DNA of 64,000 nucleotides, taken from Mucilaginibacter agri. Lineage in GTDB: Bacteria > Bacteroidota > Bacteroidia > Sphingobacteriales > Sphingobacteriaceae. Both the position numbers and the translations under genes were made by a program. Below the pieces are notes generated by a model. That model was not told the origin of the DNA and made no database searches. It was given only the letters and a program-made list of their open reading frames with translations. The stretch lies in NCBI RefSeq assembly GCF_009928685.1, contig NZ_WWEO01000044.1, positions 62,001-126,000 of the forward strand, read 5' to 3'. Shown here one piece after another: positions 54,601 through 62,819 of the stretch; within the stretch, counting starts at the first letter, position 1, and the number at the start of each line of letters is the position of its first letter.

Positions 54601-54735
54601 CAGCTCCATCAACCTTTGGCTATTGCCGTAATTGGTGGTTTTTTGGCGGCATTGCCCCTACTCTTAATTGTATTGCCAAGTATGATAAGGCTCTTTTATC
54701 GTAATCACACCTTTAATAAACCGATAAATTTATAA
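51676..54735 (+). CDS. RND-family efflux transporter (AcrB/HAE-1-like)
   Basis: The 1019-residue inner-membrane protein has the RND layout with 12 membrane helices and two large periplasmic loops. The proton-relay acidic pair is present in helix 4 (GLIIDDAIVVVEQIHR near residue 400). PDMDEGSIVLDYTSPPGTSLEETDRMLREIE near 550 marks the start of the second porter loop. It is the inner-membrane pump of a two-component-regulated TolC-MFP-RND operon. The substrate class (drug versus metal) cannot be settled; no Met-rich or His-rich copper/zinc site is obvious, so drug or envelope-stress efflux is slightly favoured. Confidence 0.94.
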   Translation: MSLFNNFFISHKKPISLILAIIIMGGLFAYSKLQTSLFPEITFPKIKIIADEGLQPVNKMMVTVTKPLENAIKQVPDLQYVRSTTSRGSCEISAFMNWNADIDLSQQRIESRINQIKNDLPADVNVTVEKMNPSILPVSGYTLESHSLSPIELRQLATYTIKPFLSQVDGVSEIRIIGGKVKEYWLILNKQKMSSLGLTPDIISTTLAQTNFIKSEGYLSDYKQLYLTVTDATVSTSEQLGNLVITNKKRITRLKDIAEIQINPGIEYTKINANGHEGVLVAVIKQPNANLVALSSAMDKKVAELQKILPKGVSIKPYYVQADFVNESIKSVTDSLWIGLALAIVVAIIFLRSIKASATILITIPVTLCLTLLILYAEGYTFNIMTLGAIAAAIGLIIDDAIVVVEQIHRTHEEHPDEPTMRLLQKAIDYLFPAMVGSSISTIVIFIPFMLMTGVAGAYFSVMTNTMIITLVCSFFVTWIGLPVIYLLLSRDKKPGNSAAKKEEVHLVKRQKWVEFFILKPVISILIIIGFVVVIVLIPSNLATGFLPDMDEGSIVLDYTSPPGTSLEETDRMLREIEKIIIKEPNVQAYSRRTGTQMGFFITEPNTGDYLIQLKTSRDKTTEEVISDLRGKIEASQPALRVDFGQVIGDMLGDLMTSTQPIEIKVFGDNQVKLQALSKQIADVVTNVKGTADVFDGIVIAGPSVSIQPHYSMLAQYNLDPTNLQYQVQSALEGNVVGNLFEKEQLSPIRIVYPNNRTLNVSGIKSLDVFLPDGKLIPITSLAKIDLHEGDAEVNRENLQSMGVISARLDNSDLGTVIPAIQKGIAEKVNLPQGYHISYGGAYAEQQQSFKELLIILVTSSLLVFCVILFLFKQFRIALIILVVSVLGIAGSFLALYLTDTPLNVGSYTGLIMIVGIIGENAIFTFWQFKQSAMETSVDDAIVYSISTRLRPKLMTALGAIIALTPLALGIGAGAQLHQPLAIAVIGGFLAALPLLLIVLPSMIRLFYRNHTFNKPINL

Positions 54736-54803
54736 ACATTAATATGACTTTTGCATAAGGCTGCTGTAATAAAGTTGATTAACTTTGTCGACTTTTTTAC
54801 AGC

Positions 54804-56249
54804 ATGCTTAAGAAACCCATAGACATATTACTGAAAGAATCGGCCGAAGATAACGAGCACACTTTAAAGCGCTCGCTTGGGCCGGTTAACCTTATCCTTA
54901 TTGGCATCGGCATTATCATCGGGGCCGGTTTATTCTCGTTAACCGGTATTGCAGCTGGCCAGCATTCAGGACCAGCGGTTACCATATCTTTTTTAATTGC
55001 AGCACTTGGTTGTACTTTCGCAGCGTTATGTTATGCCGAATTTTCGGCCATGATTCCAGTTGCAGGTAGTGCATACACCTACTCATATGCAACCATGGGC
55101 GAGCTTTTTGCCTGGATAATCGGCTGGGATCTGGTACTCGAATATTCTGTTGGTGCCGCTACAGTTGCCATCAGCTGGTCGCAATATTTAACCAAGTTTT
55201 TATCCTGGTTCGATCTTTACCTGCCTCCGCAGCTTACCCTGTCCCCTTTCGAAACTGCCAAAGCCGCAAATGGCGATGTGGTAAGCGGCATTATTAATCT
55301 TCCCGCTGCACTGATTGTAATTATTGTAACCAGCATTATCATCCGCGGCACAAAGGGTTCGGCATTGATTAATGCTATTATCGTGAGTTTAAAGGTTGGG
55401 GTGGTTTTAGTTTTTATCGCAGTTGGCTGGTCTTTTATTAATCCCCAAAACTATCATCCTTATATTCCGCAAAACACAGGCGTTTGGGGCAACTATGGTT
55501 GGTCGGGCGTGTTAAGAGGTGCAGGTTTGGTATTCTTCGTGTTCATTGGTTTCGATGCCGTATCAACAGCAGCGCAGGAAGCCAAAAATCCACAACGTAA
55601 CATGCCCATTGGCATTATCGGTTCTTTGGTGGTGTGTACCATTCTGTTCGTGATTTTCGCCCATGTGATGACCGGAATGGCCAACTATAAAGAGTTTATC
55701 GGCTCGGGGGCACCTGTAGCTATCGCCATTGAGAAAACACATTACCAATGGCTCAGTAAAGCCATCGTGCTTGCCATTTTAATAGGCTACACCTCTGTAA
55801 TTTTGGTGGATCTGTTAGGCCAATCAAGGGTATTTTTCTCTATGTCGAAAGATGGTCTCTTGCCTAAAGTATTTGCCGATGTGCACCCTAAATTTCGCAC
55901 GCCGTGGAAATCAAATATCGTTTTGTGTGCCTTCATTGCCATCTTCGCGGCATTTGTGCCCATCCGCGTAGTTGGCGAAATGACCAGCATTGGTACGTTA
56001 CTCGCCTTTGTAATGGTTTGTGCCGGGGTATTGGTATTACGAAAACAGCAACCCAATGTTCATCGCCCCTTTAAAACACCGTTGGTTCCTTTGGTTCCTA
56101 TATTAGGCATACTTACCTGCTTTGCTATGATGACCTTTTTACCGGGTGATACCTGGTTACGATTGATCATTTGGTTGGCAATAGGTTTAGTTATCTACTT
56201 CGCCTACGGCAAAAAGAACAGTGTTTTAAGAAAGATGCTGGCGAAGTAA
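54804..56249 (+). CDS. APC-superfamily amino-acid permease (CAT-like)
   Basis: The 481-residue protein starts with a 30-residue cytoplasmic segment and then 12 hydrophobic helices. The APC signature GIGIIIGAGLFSLTGIAAGQHSGPAVTISFLIA appears in pieces near residues 33-65. FFVFIGFDAVSTAAQEAKNPQRNMPIGIIGSL near 240 is typical of cationic amino-acid transporters. A -7-like TAACTTTG (54780-54787) lies 16 bp before the start, so the leader is short. Amino-acid uptake is likely; the specific substrate is not evident. Confidence 0.92.
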   Translation: MLKKPIDILLKESAEDNEHTLKRSLGPVNLILIGIGIIIGAGLFSLTGIAAGQHSGPAVTISFLIAALGCTFAALCYAEFSAMIPVAGSAYTYSYATMGELFAWIIGWDLVLEYSVGAATVAISWSQYLTKFLSWFDLYLPPQLTLSPFETAKAANGDVVSGIINLPAALIVIIVTSIIIRGTKGSALINAIIVSLKVGVVLVFIAVGWSFINPQNYHPYIPQNTGVWGNYGWSGVLRGAGLVFFVFIGFDAVSTAAQEAKNPQRNMPIGIIGSLVVCTILFVIFAHVMTGMANYKEFIGSGAPVAIAIEKTHYQWLSKAIVLAILIGYTSVILVDLLGQSRVFFSMSKDGLLPKVFADVHPKFRTPWKSNIVLCAFIAIFAAFVPIRVVGEMTSIGTLLAFVMVCAGVLVLRKQQPNVHRPFKTPLVPLVPILGILTCFAMMTFLPGDTWLRLIIWLAIGLVIYFAYGKKNSVLRKMLAK

Positions 56250-56250
56250 T

Positions 56251-57066
56251 TTAAGAACTATAACTATCCCGGTAACGCTGCATTGAGTTTTTGAAAACCT
56301 CCATCGCGATACCGGGCAAATTTTGATGGTCGAAAGCGCCATACATACAATCAAATACCAGACTGCCAGTTTTTTGGTCGAAGGCATCGAACGCAGTTTT
56401 CGATAGCAAGATGTGATTGGGATAGCTATACATCACGGCCGTATGTCGTTTACTTGGCGAAATGTTTACCGAATCGCCGCACAAAACAGTACCTTTTGGA
56501 GACAGCCACGGAACATGCAGCATACAACTCCCCGGAAAGTGACCGCCCGCATGAATGATCCGGATACCATCCCATAGTTCAAGTTCGTCACCTTTCCAAA
56601 GTCTTACCGCCTCTGTCGGATACGTAATCCATTCGCTATCGGCTTCATGAATGTAAATGGGGCACTCAAACTCGGCAGCCCAGTCATTCATATTGCTGTA
56701 GTAATGCGGATGCGAAAAAGCGATTGCTTTTAGCCCGCCTACCGATCTGACAAACCTGATGGTTTCATCATCCAGCAACGGAATGCAGTCCCACAAAATA
56801 TTGCCACCGGGATATGTTAAAAGAATGGCGCGATTAGCAATTGCAAAATCAGGTTCCACCTTCAGTCCGTATAGATTATCATTTATAGATTTTATGCTGA
56901 CAGAATGATTTTTCTTTAACTCGTCAACGCTAGTCCAGGTCTGTCCGTTTTCGCCGACGTATTGTCTGTCATCATCGCAAATAGTGCACAACACGGGTAA
57001 CTGCATATCCGATGGATATTGGGTGCCACATGTTGTGCAAATTGGGGAACTATTGTTAGTGCTCAT
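56251..57066 (-). CDS. Metallo-beta-lactamase-fold protein with N-terminal zinc ribbon
   Basis: The start chosen is ATG at 57066 (a TTG two codons upstream is less likely), giving 271 residues. Cys10, Cys13, Cys27 and Cys30 form a CxxC-x13-CxxC zinc-ribbon pattern. The following MBL fold has a degenerate metal motif: FSHPHYYSNMNDWA where active enzymes have HxHxDH, so the Asp-His pair is missing. HAGGHFPGS and LCGDSV positions are kept. One metal or none may be bound. Similar proteins are found in many Bacteroidota and Proteobacteria, with no settled function. It is convergent with the permease (1-bp gap) and follows the EamA gene on the minus strand. Confidence 0.8.
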   Translation of the reverse strand: MSTNNSSPICTTCGTQYPSDMQLPVLCTICDDDRQYVGENGQTWTSVDELKKNHSVSIKSINDNLYGLKVEPDFAIANRAILLTYPGGNILWDCIPLLDDETIRFVRSVGGLKAIAFSHPHYYSNMNDWAAEFECPIYIHEADSEWITYPTEAVRLWKGDELELWDGIRIIHAGGHFPGSCMLHVPWLSPKGTVLCGDSVNISPSKRHTAVMYSYPNHILLSKTAFDAFDQKTGSLVFDCMYGAFDHQNLPGIAMEVFKNSMQRYRDSYSS

Positions 57067-57076
57067 ATACAAAAGA

Positions 57077-58054
57077 TTAAATCTTATTCATTTGAGGACA
57101 TTTAACAATCATCGGCAACCGAAAATTAAACTTGCCATATTTAGACAGGTTGACCAACAGTACACTCAACAAAATAACTACCAGACCTAAGACTTGCAGC
57201 CCTGTAATACTTTCGTGTCCGAAACCCACACCTAACAGCACGGCTATCACCGGATTTACATATGAGTGTGTACTCACCTGCGCTGCTGGCCTAACTTGCA
57301 ATAACCATACGTAAGCACTAAAGGCAGCTATGGAACCAAACAAAATCAGATAAGCAATTGCTATCCATGATTGTGTTGGCACCGCGCTGATATAAAAATT
57401 GCTGAACTCATGATGGGCACCTGCCAATGGCACAAATGCAAAGCCCGCAATCAACATCTGCCACCCGGTATTTACACGTGCAGGAGCGGTAGTTCCTCTC
57501 TTTTTAGAAAATAGACTACCTGCAGCCCAGGCTATAGGAGGAAACAGCAGTAATAACAAGCCGCTTATCATTTTGCGATCTACACTACCTGAAAGCGACT
57601 GGATAAATGATTCGCCAAATAGTAATAGCACACCTGCAAAACCTATAATGAGACCATACACTGTAGATTTATTCCTAAGGTTAATACCCCAATTCGCTCT
57701 ATCCAGAATGATAACCCATATTGGATTTACCGAAACCATAATGGCGACCATGGCGCTTGGCACAACGGTTTCTACCCAAATTATAGTTCCATTAGCCGCT
57801 ACAAGTAATAGTAAACCTGTTACGGCAGCGGTAAGCATGTCTCTTTTATTCCATAAATAATCGCCTTTGGCCCGGCACCAAACCAGCATAATAATGCCGG
57901 CCAGTATAAAGCGCACAGCTCCCATCAGCATTGGCGGAAAGCCATGTACGGCCATCCCGATAAAAAAGTAGGTTGATCCCCACACTATGTATACAATAGC
58001 AAAAGCAAGTATTACCAACCATGTTGGTGCTTTGTTTATTAGTTGAGTGTTCAT
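57077..58054 (-). CDS. EamA/RhaT-family transporter (10 TM)
   Basis: The start chosen is ATG at 58054 (MNTQLINKAPTWLVILAF); the frame is open further upstream but encodes no sensible protein there. The 325-residue protein has ten hydrophobic helices in two EamA repeats, with YIVWGSTYFFIGMAVHGFPPMLMGAVRFILAG near residue 20 and PAAQVSTHSYVNPVIAVLLGVGFGHESITGLQVLG near 250. It resembles YedA-type metabolite exporters. It lies behind the DoxX-like gene, and both are divergent from a MocR regulator, so an amine, amino acid or vitamin B6-related substrate is possible. Confidence 0.9.
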   Translation of the reverse strand: MNTQLINKAPTWLVILAFAIVYIVWGSTYFFIGMAVHGFPPMLMGAVRFILAGIIMLVWCRAKGDYLWNKRDMLTAAVTGLLLLVAANGTIIWVETVVPSAMVAIMVSVNPIWVIILDRANWGINLRNKSTVYGLIIGFAGVLLLFGESFIQSLSGSVDRKMISGLLLLLFPPIAWAAGSLFSKKRGTTAPARVNTGWQMLIAGFAFVPLAGAHHEFSNFYISAVPTQSWIAIAYLILFGSIAAFSAYVWLLQVRPAAQVSTHSYVNPVIAVLLGVGFGHESITGLQVLGLVVILLSVLLVNLSKYGKFNFRLPMIVKCPQMNKI

Positions 58055-58092
58055 GTTATTAATTTTTATTTGTGATATGATAGAATTAAAAT

Positions 58093-58530
58093 TTATCTGG
58101 TTAAAAGTCCATCTATACTGAACTTTCGGTTTGGCAATTGCGAGAGTACAAAACTTGCTGCGCTCAGCGTAAAAACCGAATAGCCCAATGGCGAATCGAT
58201 GCCGAAAGAAATAGCCATGGCTACGGCAAAACATAAACTGAGTATACCGCTACCTATTGCTGCTATTTTGGTAAACAGACCTATCAACAGCATTGAGCCA
58301 AAAACTCCTTCACCCAGTGATGCTAAAATCGCCAGCAGTGGTACCCAACTCAAGGGCGTGAAAGCCATTACTTCTTTAGCATAGGTTACAAAATGGGTCC
58401 AATCTCCCCATCCTACGTGGGGTTGACCATGTTGGCCTAGCAGGCCAAGGCGATCCGCCACCTCCCATAAATAGGCTACCGCTATGGCGATGCGGAGGTA
58501 AATGGCGTAGATATCGATATTTAATTGCAT
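58093..58530 (-). CDS. DoxX-like membrane protein
   Basis: The start chosen is ATG at 58530 (MQLNIDIYAIYLRIAIAVAYLWEVADRLG), giving 145 residues with four hydrophobic helices and the DoxX features AYLWEVADRLGLLG and GEGVFGSMLLIGLFTKIAAIGSGILSLCFA. DoxX-like proteins are small membrane proteins linked with quinone or thiol redox in some bacteria, but the role here is unknown. It precedes the EamA gene on the minus strand. A -7-like TATTTTTG (58558-58551, minus) and the MocR operator lie upstream, so it should be controlled by the divergent regulator. Confidence 0.85.
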   Translation of the reverse strand: MQLNIDIYAIYLRIAIAVAYLWEVADRLGLLGQHGQPHVGWGDWTHFVTYAKEVMAFTPLSWVPLLAILASLGEGVFGSMLLIGLFTKIAAIGSGILSLCFAVAMAISFGIDSPLGYSVFTLSAASFVLSQLPNRKFSIDGLLTR

Positions 58531-58565
58531 GATAATTATTTGGTTACAATCAAAAATACCATACA

Positions 58566-58610
58566 TTTGGACTACGCTTGTAGTCCAAAATACACAAACC
58601 TAATAGTCCA
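58566..58610. promoter_or_regulatory. Probable MocR operator: inverted repeat plus direct half site
   Basis: TTTGGACTAC (58566-58575) pairs perfectly with GTAGTCCAAA (58580-58589) around GCTT. A further half site TAGTCCA occurs at 58604-58610, 23 bp after the same word in the right arm (58581-58587). MocR/PdxR regulators commonly use such a mix of inverted and direct repeats. Confidence 0.75.
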
Positions 58611-58613
58611 GAT

Positions 58614-60107
58614 ATGGCATTAATTGAAAGCTTAATAAGCATCGATAAAAAGCAGCCTGTATCAGCTTACGTACAGGTAGCCAACGGTATTATCACTTAT
58701 ATAAGACAAGGAACTTTGAAACCTGGCGCGGCTTTGCCTGCCAGCCGTGTGTTAGCCAAATCGCTAAATGTACATCGCAAAACCATTGTGGCCGCTTACG
58801 ACGAGCTTTATGCTCAAAGCTGGGTTGATGTATATCCGCGCAAGGGCATTTTTGTTGCTAATAACCTGCCAGATGTTTCGCCAAGGCCTATTTTAGATGA
58901 TGTACAACAACAAACAGGTTTGGCTTGTGAGACCAATTTTGATGTAGAAAAGACCATCGATATCGCTTACCCTTTTCACAAAGCTCCCGAAGGCAATATT
59001 ATAATGAATGGCGGCTTCCCCGATATTCGTATTGCTCCGGTAGATCTGATGATTAGAGAGTACCGCCGTTTCGCAGCTTATCACTTTACCACTAAATATC
59101 TAATGTATGGTTTGGAGCAAGGCTCGGAGAATCTACGAAATGAGCTTGCCAAATTTCTGTCGGAAACGCGTGGGTTACAAGTGCAGGCAAGCGACATCCT
59201 GATAACCAAAGGAGTTCAGATGGCGCTTTATTTAACGGCGCAATTACTCATATCGAAAGGAGATATTGTTATCGCCGCAGATCCGGGTTTCTCTGGCGCG
59301 AACGATGTATTTGAACAAGCCGGCGCAAAACTAGAACTTGTACCGGTTGATGATTATGGCATTAGTGTAGATGCCATTGAGGAGATCTGCAAAAAGAAAA
59401 AGGTAAGGATAGTGTATGTAATCCCTCACCACCACACACCAACTACAGCTACGTTGTGCCCTGAACGACGTATGCGTTTGCTAGAACTGGCAAGAAAACA
59501 CCGTTTTGCTATTATCGAAGATGATTACGATTTCGATTTCCAGTATACCAGCAGCCCAATATTGCCTTTAGCGAGTGCCGATTATTGTGGGAATGTAATC
59601 TACGTGGGTTCGTTCTGCAAAATTATTGCCCCCGGTATCCGGATCGGCTTTATGGTTGCCCCTAAAAATTTATTGTCGCAAGCCATTAATTTAAGGCGAT
59701 TGATTGACAGGCAAGGTGAACATCTGTTAGAGGAAGCCATGGCCAATTTATTGAAGAACGGCGATATTGGCCGTCACCTTAAAAAAGCCAATAAACTATA
59801 CCACGAGCGCCGTGACATGCTTTGCAAACTTTTAACCGAACATTTAGGCGAGCATATTTCGTTCAAAATTCCTGATGGCGGCTTCGCAATCTGGGTAACC
59901 TATCTAAACGGACTTAAGCCAGCGAAAGTGGCTGAGAAAGCTTCAGAAATGGGTCTTACACTTAGCGATGGATCTGACTATTATTACAACCCCAAATACC
60001 AAAACCACTCGATACGAATTGGCTTCGCCTCACTAAACGAAGCTGAAATGATTGAAGCAATATCGATATTAAAGAAAGCAATTGATAAGGTGTTGAGTGG
60101 ATCATAG
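58614..60107 (+). CDS. MocR/PdxR-type GntR regulator with aminotransferase domain
   Basis: The 497-residue protein has an N-terminal GntR winged helix (ARGTLKPGAALPASRVLAKSLNVHRKTIVAAYDEL-like, residues 20-68) joined to a fold-type I aminotransferase domain. The latter holds DPGFSGANDVFEQAGAKLELVPVDDYG near 222, IEDDYDFDFQY near 303 and the PLP lysine in GSFCKIIAPGIRIG near 340. MocR proteins use PLP or a PLP-amino-acid adduct as effector. It is divergent from the DoxX-EamA pair, and the GTAGTCCAAA operator lies between them, so it probably regulates itself and these genes. Its stop codon lies within a quasi-palindromic repeat arm. Confidence 0.94.
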   Translation: MALIESLISIDKKQPVSAYVQVANGIITYIRQGTLKPGAALPASRVLAKSLNVHRKTIVAAYDELYAQSWVDVYPRKGIFVANNLPDVSPRPILDDVQQQTGLACETNFDVEKTIDIAYPFHKAPEGNIIMNGGFPDIRIAPVDLMIREYRRFAAYHFTTKYLMYGLEQGSENLRNELAKFLSETRGLQVQASDILITKGVQMALYLTAQLLISKGDIVIAADPGFSGANDVFEQAGAKLELVPVDDYGISVDAIEEICKKKKVRIVYVIPHHHTPTTATLCPERRMRLLELARKHRFAIIEDDYDFDFQYTSSPILPLASADYCGNVIYVGSFCKIIAPGIRIGFMVAPKNLLSQAINLRRLIDRQGEHLLEEAMANLLKNGDIGRHLKKANKLYHERRDMLCKLLTEHLGEHISFKIPDGGFAIWVTYLNGLKPAKVAEKASEMGLTLSDGSDYYYNPKYQNHSIRIGFASLNEAEMIEAISILKKAIDKVLSGS

Positions 60108-60221
60108 TTGATGATTCATAGATCATAGCCGGAGTTTGGTTAGTTAGAAAATAGAAAAGGCCTGCAATTTATACTACAGGCCTTTTCCGTTTTGGTTGAA
60201 GCTACTATGAACTATCAACTA
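60105..60221. repeat. Quasi-palindromic arms framing a terminator
   Basis: TAGTTGATGATTCATAG (60105-60121, including the mocR-type stop codon) is the inverted copy, 15 of 17 matching, of CTATGAACTATCAACTA (60205-60221). A terminator lies between, and further related words (ATCATAG, ATCATCCATGAACTA) extend both arms. This repeats the design at 12230-12341 with different words. Confidence 0.65.
60154..60187. terminator. Bidirectional terminator
   Basis: GAAAAGGCCTG (60154-60164) pairs with CAGGCCTTTTC (60177-60187); both strands end in T-rich tails. It separates the convergent MocR and SGNH genes. Confidence 0.88.
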
Positions 60222-60240
60222 TCATCCATGAACTAATTTA

Positions 60241-61575
60241 TCACGGGAACTTCACACTCCTGTAACTAGCTGCATCTGCCAGGGGAATGGTTGAACCGTA
60301 CTGTGCATTGATGGCCTTGATAAACTCGTTGGCTACAATGGCATAACCTCTCGGGGTTAAGTGAACACCATCCAGAGAGAAAATACCACCACTGATATAG
60401 CCTGCATTCAGGTTTACGCCATCTACCACCAAACCATGCGCTTTTACATTGTTTAAGAAGGTATACATATCGTTTACGGCAATGCCTTTTGAGGCCGCTA
60501 CCGATTTAATGGTATTGTTGTAAGAAGTTACATAATCCTTGGTCAGGGTTACTTCGTTGGCATCCAGCACATATTGGTTCTCTATCGGGCTGTATGGGGT
60601 TAAGCCATACGGCAGCATCCCCGCTGGTGTGGATACCAGAGTACCGATCTTTGAGGTCGGGAAGGTCAGCACAATCAGGTCATTGGCGGTTGCCGGTCTG
60701 GCTGCGTAGGCAGTACCTGCCGCTGTAGCATCCGACTTGGCATTAATAAACAATGCCTGTACTGCAGGGTTGGCTTTTTGTACGCTGGCTAAAATAGCGG
60801 CTACCGTTACCGTATTAAAGTAAGGGATAGCCGTTACATCCGGGATGGTAGCTACCGCTCCTTTCTGTCCGCTGGCGGTTAGCTTAGTCATCAGGCCACT
60901 GTACAGGGCATTAAAGGTGGCTTTATCGGTCAGCACATCACCTGCCCCACCCGAGGTGGCATAACCTAAGGCATCGTTATTACCCAACCAGTTGGTAAAA
61001 AAGGTAAATGGTTTGGCGGTAATAAAATCCAGGTAAGTGGTGGTATGGGTGCCTTCGGCTCCAGGTAACAGCCTTTCGTAAAAACCGTTGAGGTTTCCAT
61101 AAGGGGCATAAGTAATGTGGGCCAGTTTAATACCGGGTACGCCATAATTGTTCAGGTCGGTACCAGTGTATTTGGTATAAGTGGTTACCGCGCCAAAGCC
61201 GGGGATGGTTACCTGGCCGGTTACCGCCAGGTTAGTAGTTACCGGGGCGGTAGTTGGCGCACCGGTGGTTTTATCAAAACCTGTCAGTTGCAGATAACCT
61301 GAACCATTAGCCTGGTCCTGTGAAAACAAAGGCTGGGTAAAGGTTCCGCCACCTACCTGCTGCATTTGTTTAGCAATAATAGAGGGGTAAGAGTTCTGTT
61401 GTCCTTCGAGGTACAGCCCACCATCGGCATAACCCGCCGTTAGGGAGTTACCTACGGCAATATACCTGCTAAAATCGGCAGAGCCATGGCTTGGTGCCGG
61501 GGTTTCTATGCTGGGTTTGCAGGCTGCGAGGCTTGCTGCCAGTAATACATATATGGATAGTTTAAAATTTTTCAT
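60241..61575 (-). CDS. SGNH/GDSL-family esterase lipoprotein
   Basis: The start chosen is ATG at 61575 (MKNFKLSIYV), giving 444 residues with a lipoprotein signal (Cys19 in LAAC). The SGNH block I is VGNSLTAGYADG with Ser44 (GNSL instead of GDSL), and the catalytic Asp-His pair is in LDGVHLTPRGYAIVANEF near residue 403. Such proteins are lipases or esterases acting at the cell envelope. It lies 20 bp behind a FadL/OmpP1-type porin gene, so lipid hydrolysis linked with fatty-acid uptake is likely. The coding sequence looks richer in G and C than its neighbours. Confidence 0.88.
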   Translation of the reverse strand: MKNFKLSIYVLLAASLAACKPSIETPAPSHGSADFSRYIAVGNSLTAGYADGGLYLEGQQNSYPSIIAKQMQQVGGGTFTQPLFSQDQANGSGYLQLTGFDKTTGAPTTAPVTTNLAVTGQVTIPGFGAVTTYTKYTGTDLNNYGVPGIKLAHITYAPYGNLNGFYERLLPGAEGTHTTTYLDFITAKPFTFFTNWLGNNDALGYATSGGAGDVLTDKATFNALYSGLMTKLTASGQKGAVATIPDVTAIPYFNTVTVAAILASVQKANPAVQALFINAKSDATAAGTAYAARPATANDLIVLTFPTSKIGTLVSTPAGMLPYGLTPYSPIENQYVLDANEVTLTKDYVTSYNNTIKSVAASKGIAVNDMYTFLNNVKAHGLVVDGVNLNAGYISGGIFSLDGVHLTPRGYAIVANEFIKAINAQYGSTIPLADAASYRSVKFP

Positions 61576-61595
61576 CTGTTTAAATAAAATAAGGT

Positions 61596-62819
61596 TTACC
61601 AATGATAAGCAAGTGACACGCCTGGAATATAAACATGCGTTTTAAATGTACCTGCTAATTGCGATTCTATGTTAGTTTGCGTGCGAGACAATAACTTCTC
61701 ATACTCAAATGAAAAATCCAGATCGAGGCGTTTGGCTAGTTTGTAGCCTAAACCGCCGGTAAAGTAGTAACGGTTAGCATCTGGTGCTTCGGGTGTTACG
61801 TAACCGTCGCGAACTGCCGTAGATGCATAACCACCACCTGCACGTAAAAACAGTTTATCGTTAGCCTTATATTGCGCACCACCTCTTAAACTATAAGCAT
61901 CCTTATAATTACGTGGCGAGTAAGTATCCTGTAAAGCAGATGTATTTTGTGCATAATCAAACGCAAGCACTTTGTAAACGCTCCAGTGAACATAGTTAAC
62001 ATCAGCAGCCAATGTCCACCTGCTCGATGGATAATAACCTAAACCCAACGAGGTTGTAGACGGCAGCGGGATGCTTGCTGTAAATGTATTTGGCTGTGGG
62101 AAGCTGGTAGCCAAAGACGCAGGCACACCAAAAATTGCGTCTCCATTGTTAATAGTAGTTTTAAGTTTCGAACGATAATCGATACCCACGGTAATGCCCG
62201 ATTCGGTTTTAAAGAAGATACCGGCATTCCAACCATAGCCATGGCCGCTGCCTTTTAATCTGGCCTGGCCATCCGCACCAGCAGCATTAGCCAGCGGGAT
62301 GGCACGCTGAAGATCAACATCGCCGATGTTATAAACAAAACCACCACCGATGCTCACAAAATCAGCAAGGCGGATACTTAAAGTTGGTTGAATGGCTATA
62401 GCCTTGAGATTCAGGCTTTCCAATACATATTTTCCTTGCCACTCATTGCCCCAATCTGTTAAACCGCCAAAAGGAGTATATACTCCCAAACCTAATTTCC
62501 AGAAACTACTTTTTGGTCCCCAAACGGCATAGGCAGTAAAAGGCGTTGCAATCTTATTCTTGGTATAATAGGCGTCGTTAGTACCCGATGGATTAAAACC
62601 CGATTTAAAGATCAGCGGGCTTATCCCGGCCTGAATGTAATTATCGGGCAGCATGGCCATAGCGCCTGGGTTAAACAATACAGAGGCGCCGTCTTGGGCA
62701 AGCCCCGTGCCGGTATGCCCCATACCGATTTGCTTTTGTCCATGCAAATTAACCTGGAAGCCCTGTGCAAATGCCATAACAGGCAGGCTTGCCAGCAGCA
62801 ATAGTAGAATTTTTCTCAT
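61596..62819 (-). CDS. OmpP1/FadL-family outer-membrane transporter
   Basis: The 407-residue protein has a signal peptide (ends AFAQ, residue 19) and the FadL start GFQVNLHGQKQIGMGHTGTGLAQDGASVLFNPGAMAML, here in two pieces, where the NPG stretch forms the hatch. The rest is a beta-barrel with alternating pattern that ends in the aromatic-terminated strand GVSLAYHW. FadL proteins import long-chain fatty acids and other hydrophobic compounds. It is the first gene of a two-gene unit with the SGNH esterase, a pairing that fits release and uptake of fatty acids from extracellular lipids. Confidence 0.93.
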   Translation of the reverse strand: MRKILLLLLASLPVMAFAQGFQVNLHGQKQIGMGHTGTGLAQDGASVLFNPGAMAMLPDNYIQAGISPLIFKSGFNPSGTNDAYYTKNKIATPFTAYAVWGPKSSFWKLGLGVYTPFGGLTDWGNEWQGKYVLESLNLKAIAIQPTLSIRLADFVSIGGGFVYNIGDVDLQRAIPLANAAGADGQARLKGSGHGYGWNAGIFFKTESGITVGIDYRSKLKTTINNGDAIFGVPASLATSFPQPNTFTASIPLPSTTSLGLGYYPSSRWTLAADVNYVHWSVYKVLAFDYAQNTSALQDTYSPRNYKDAYSLRGGAQYKANDKLFLRAGGGYASTAVRDGYVTPEAPDANRYYFTGGLGYKLAKRLDLDFSFEYEKLLSRTQTNIESQLAGTFKTHVYIPGVSLAYHW

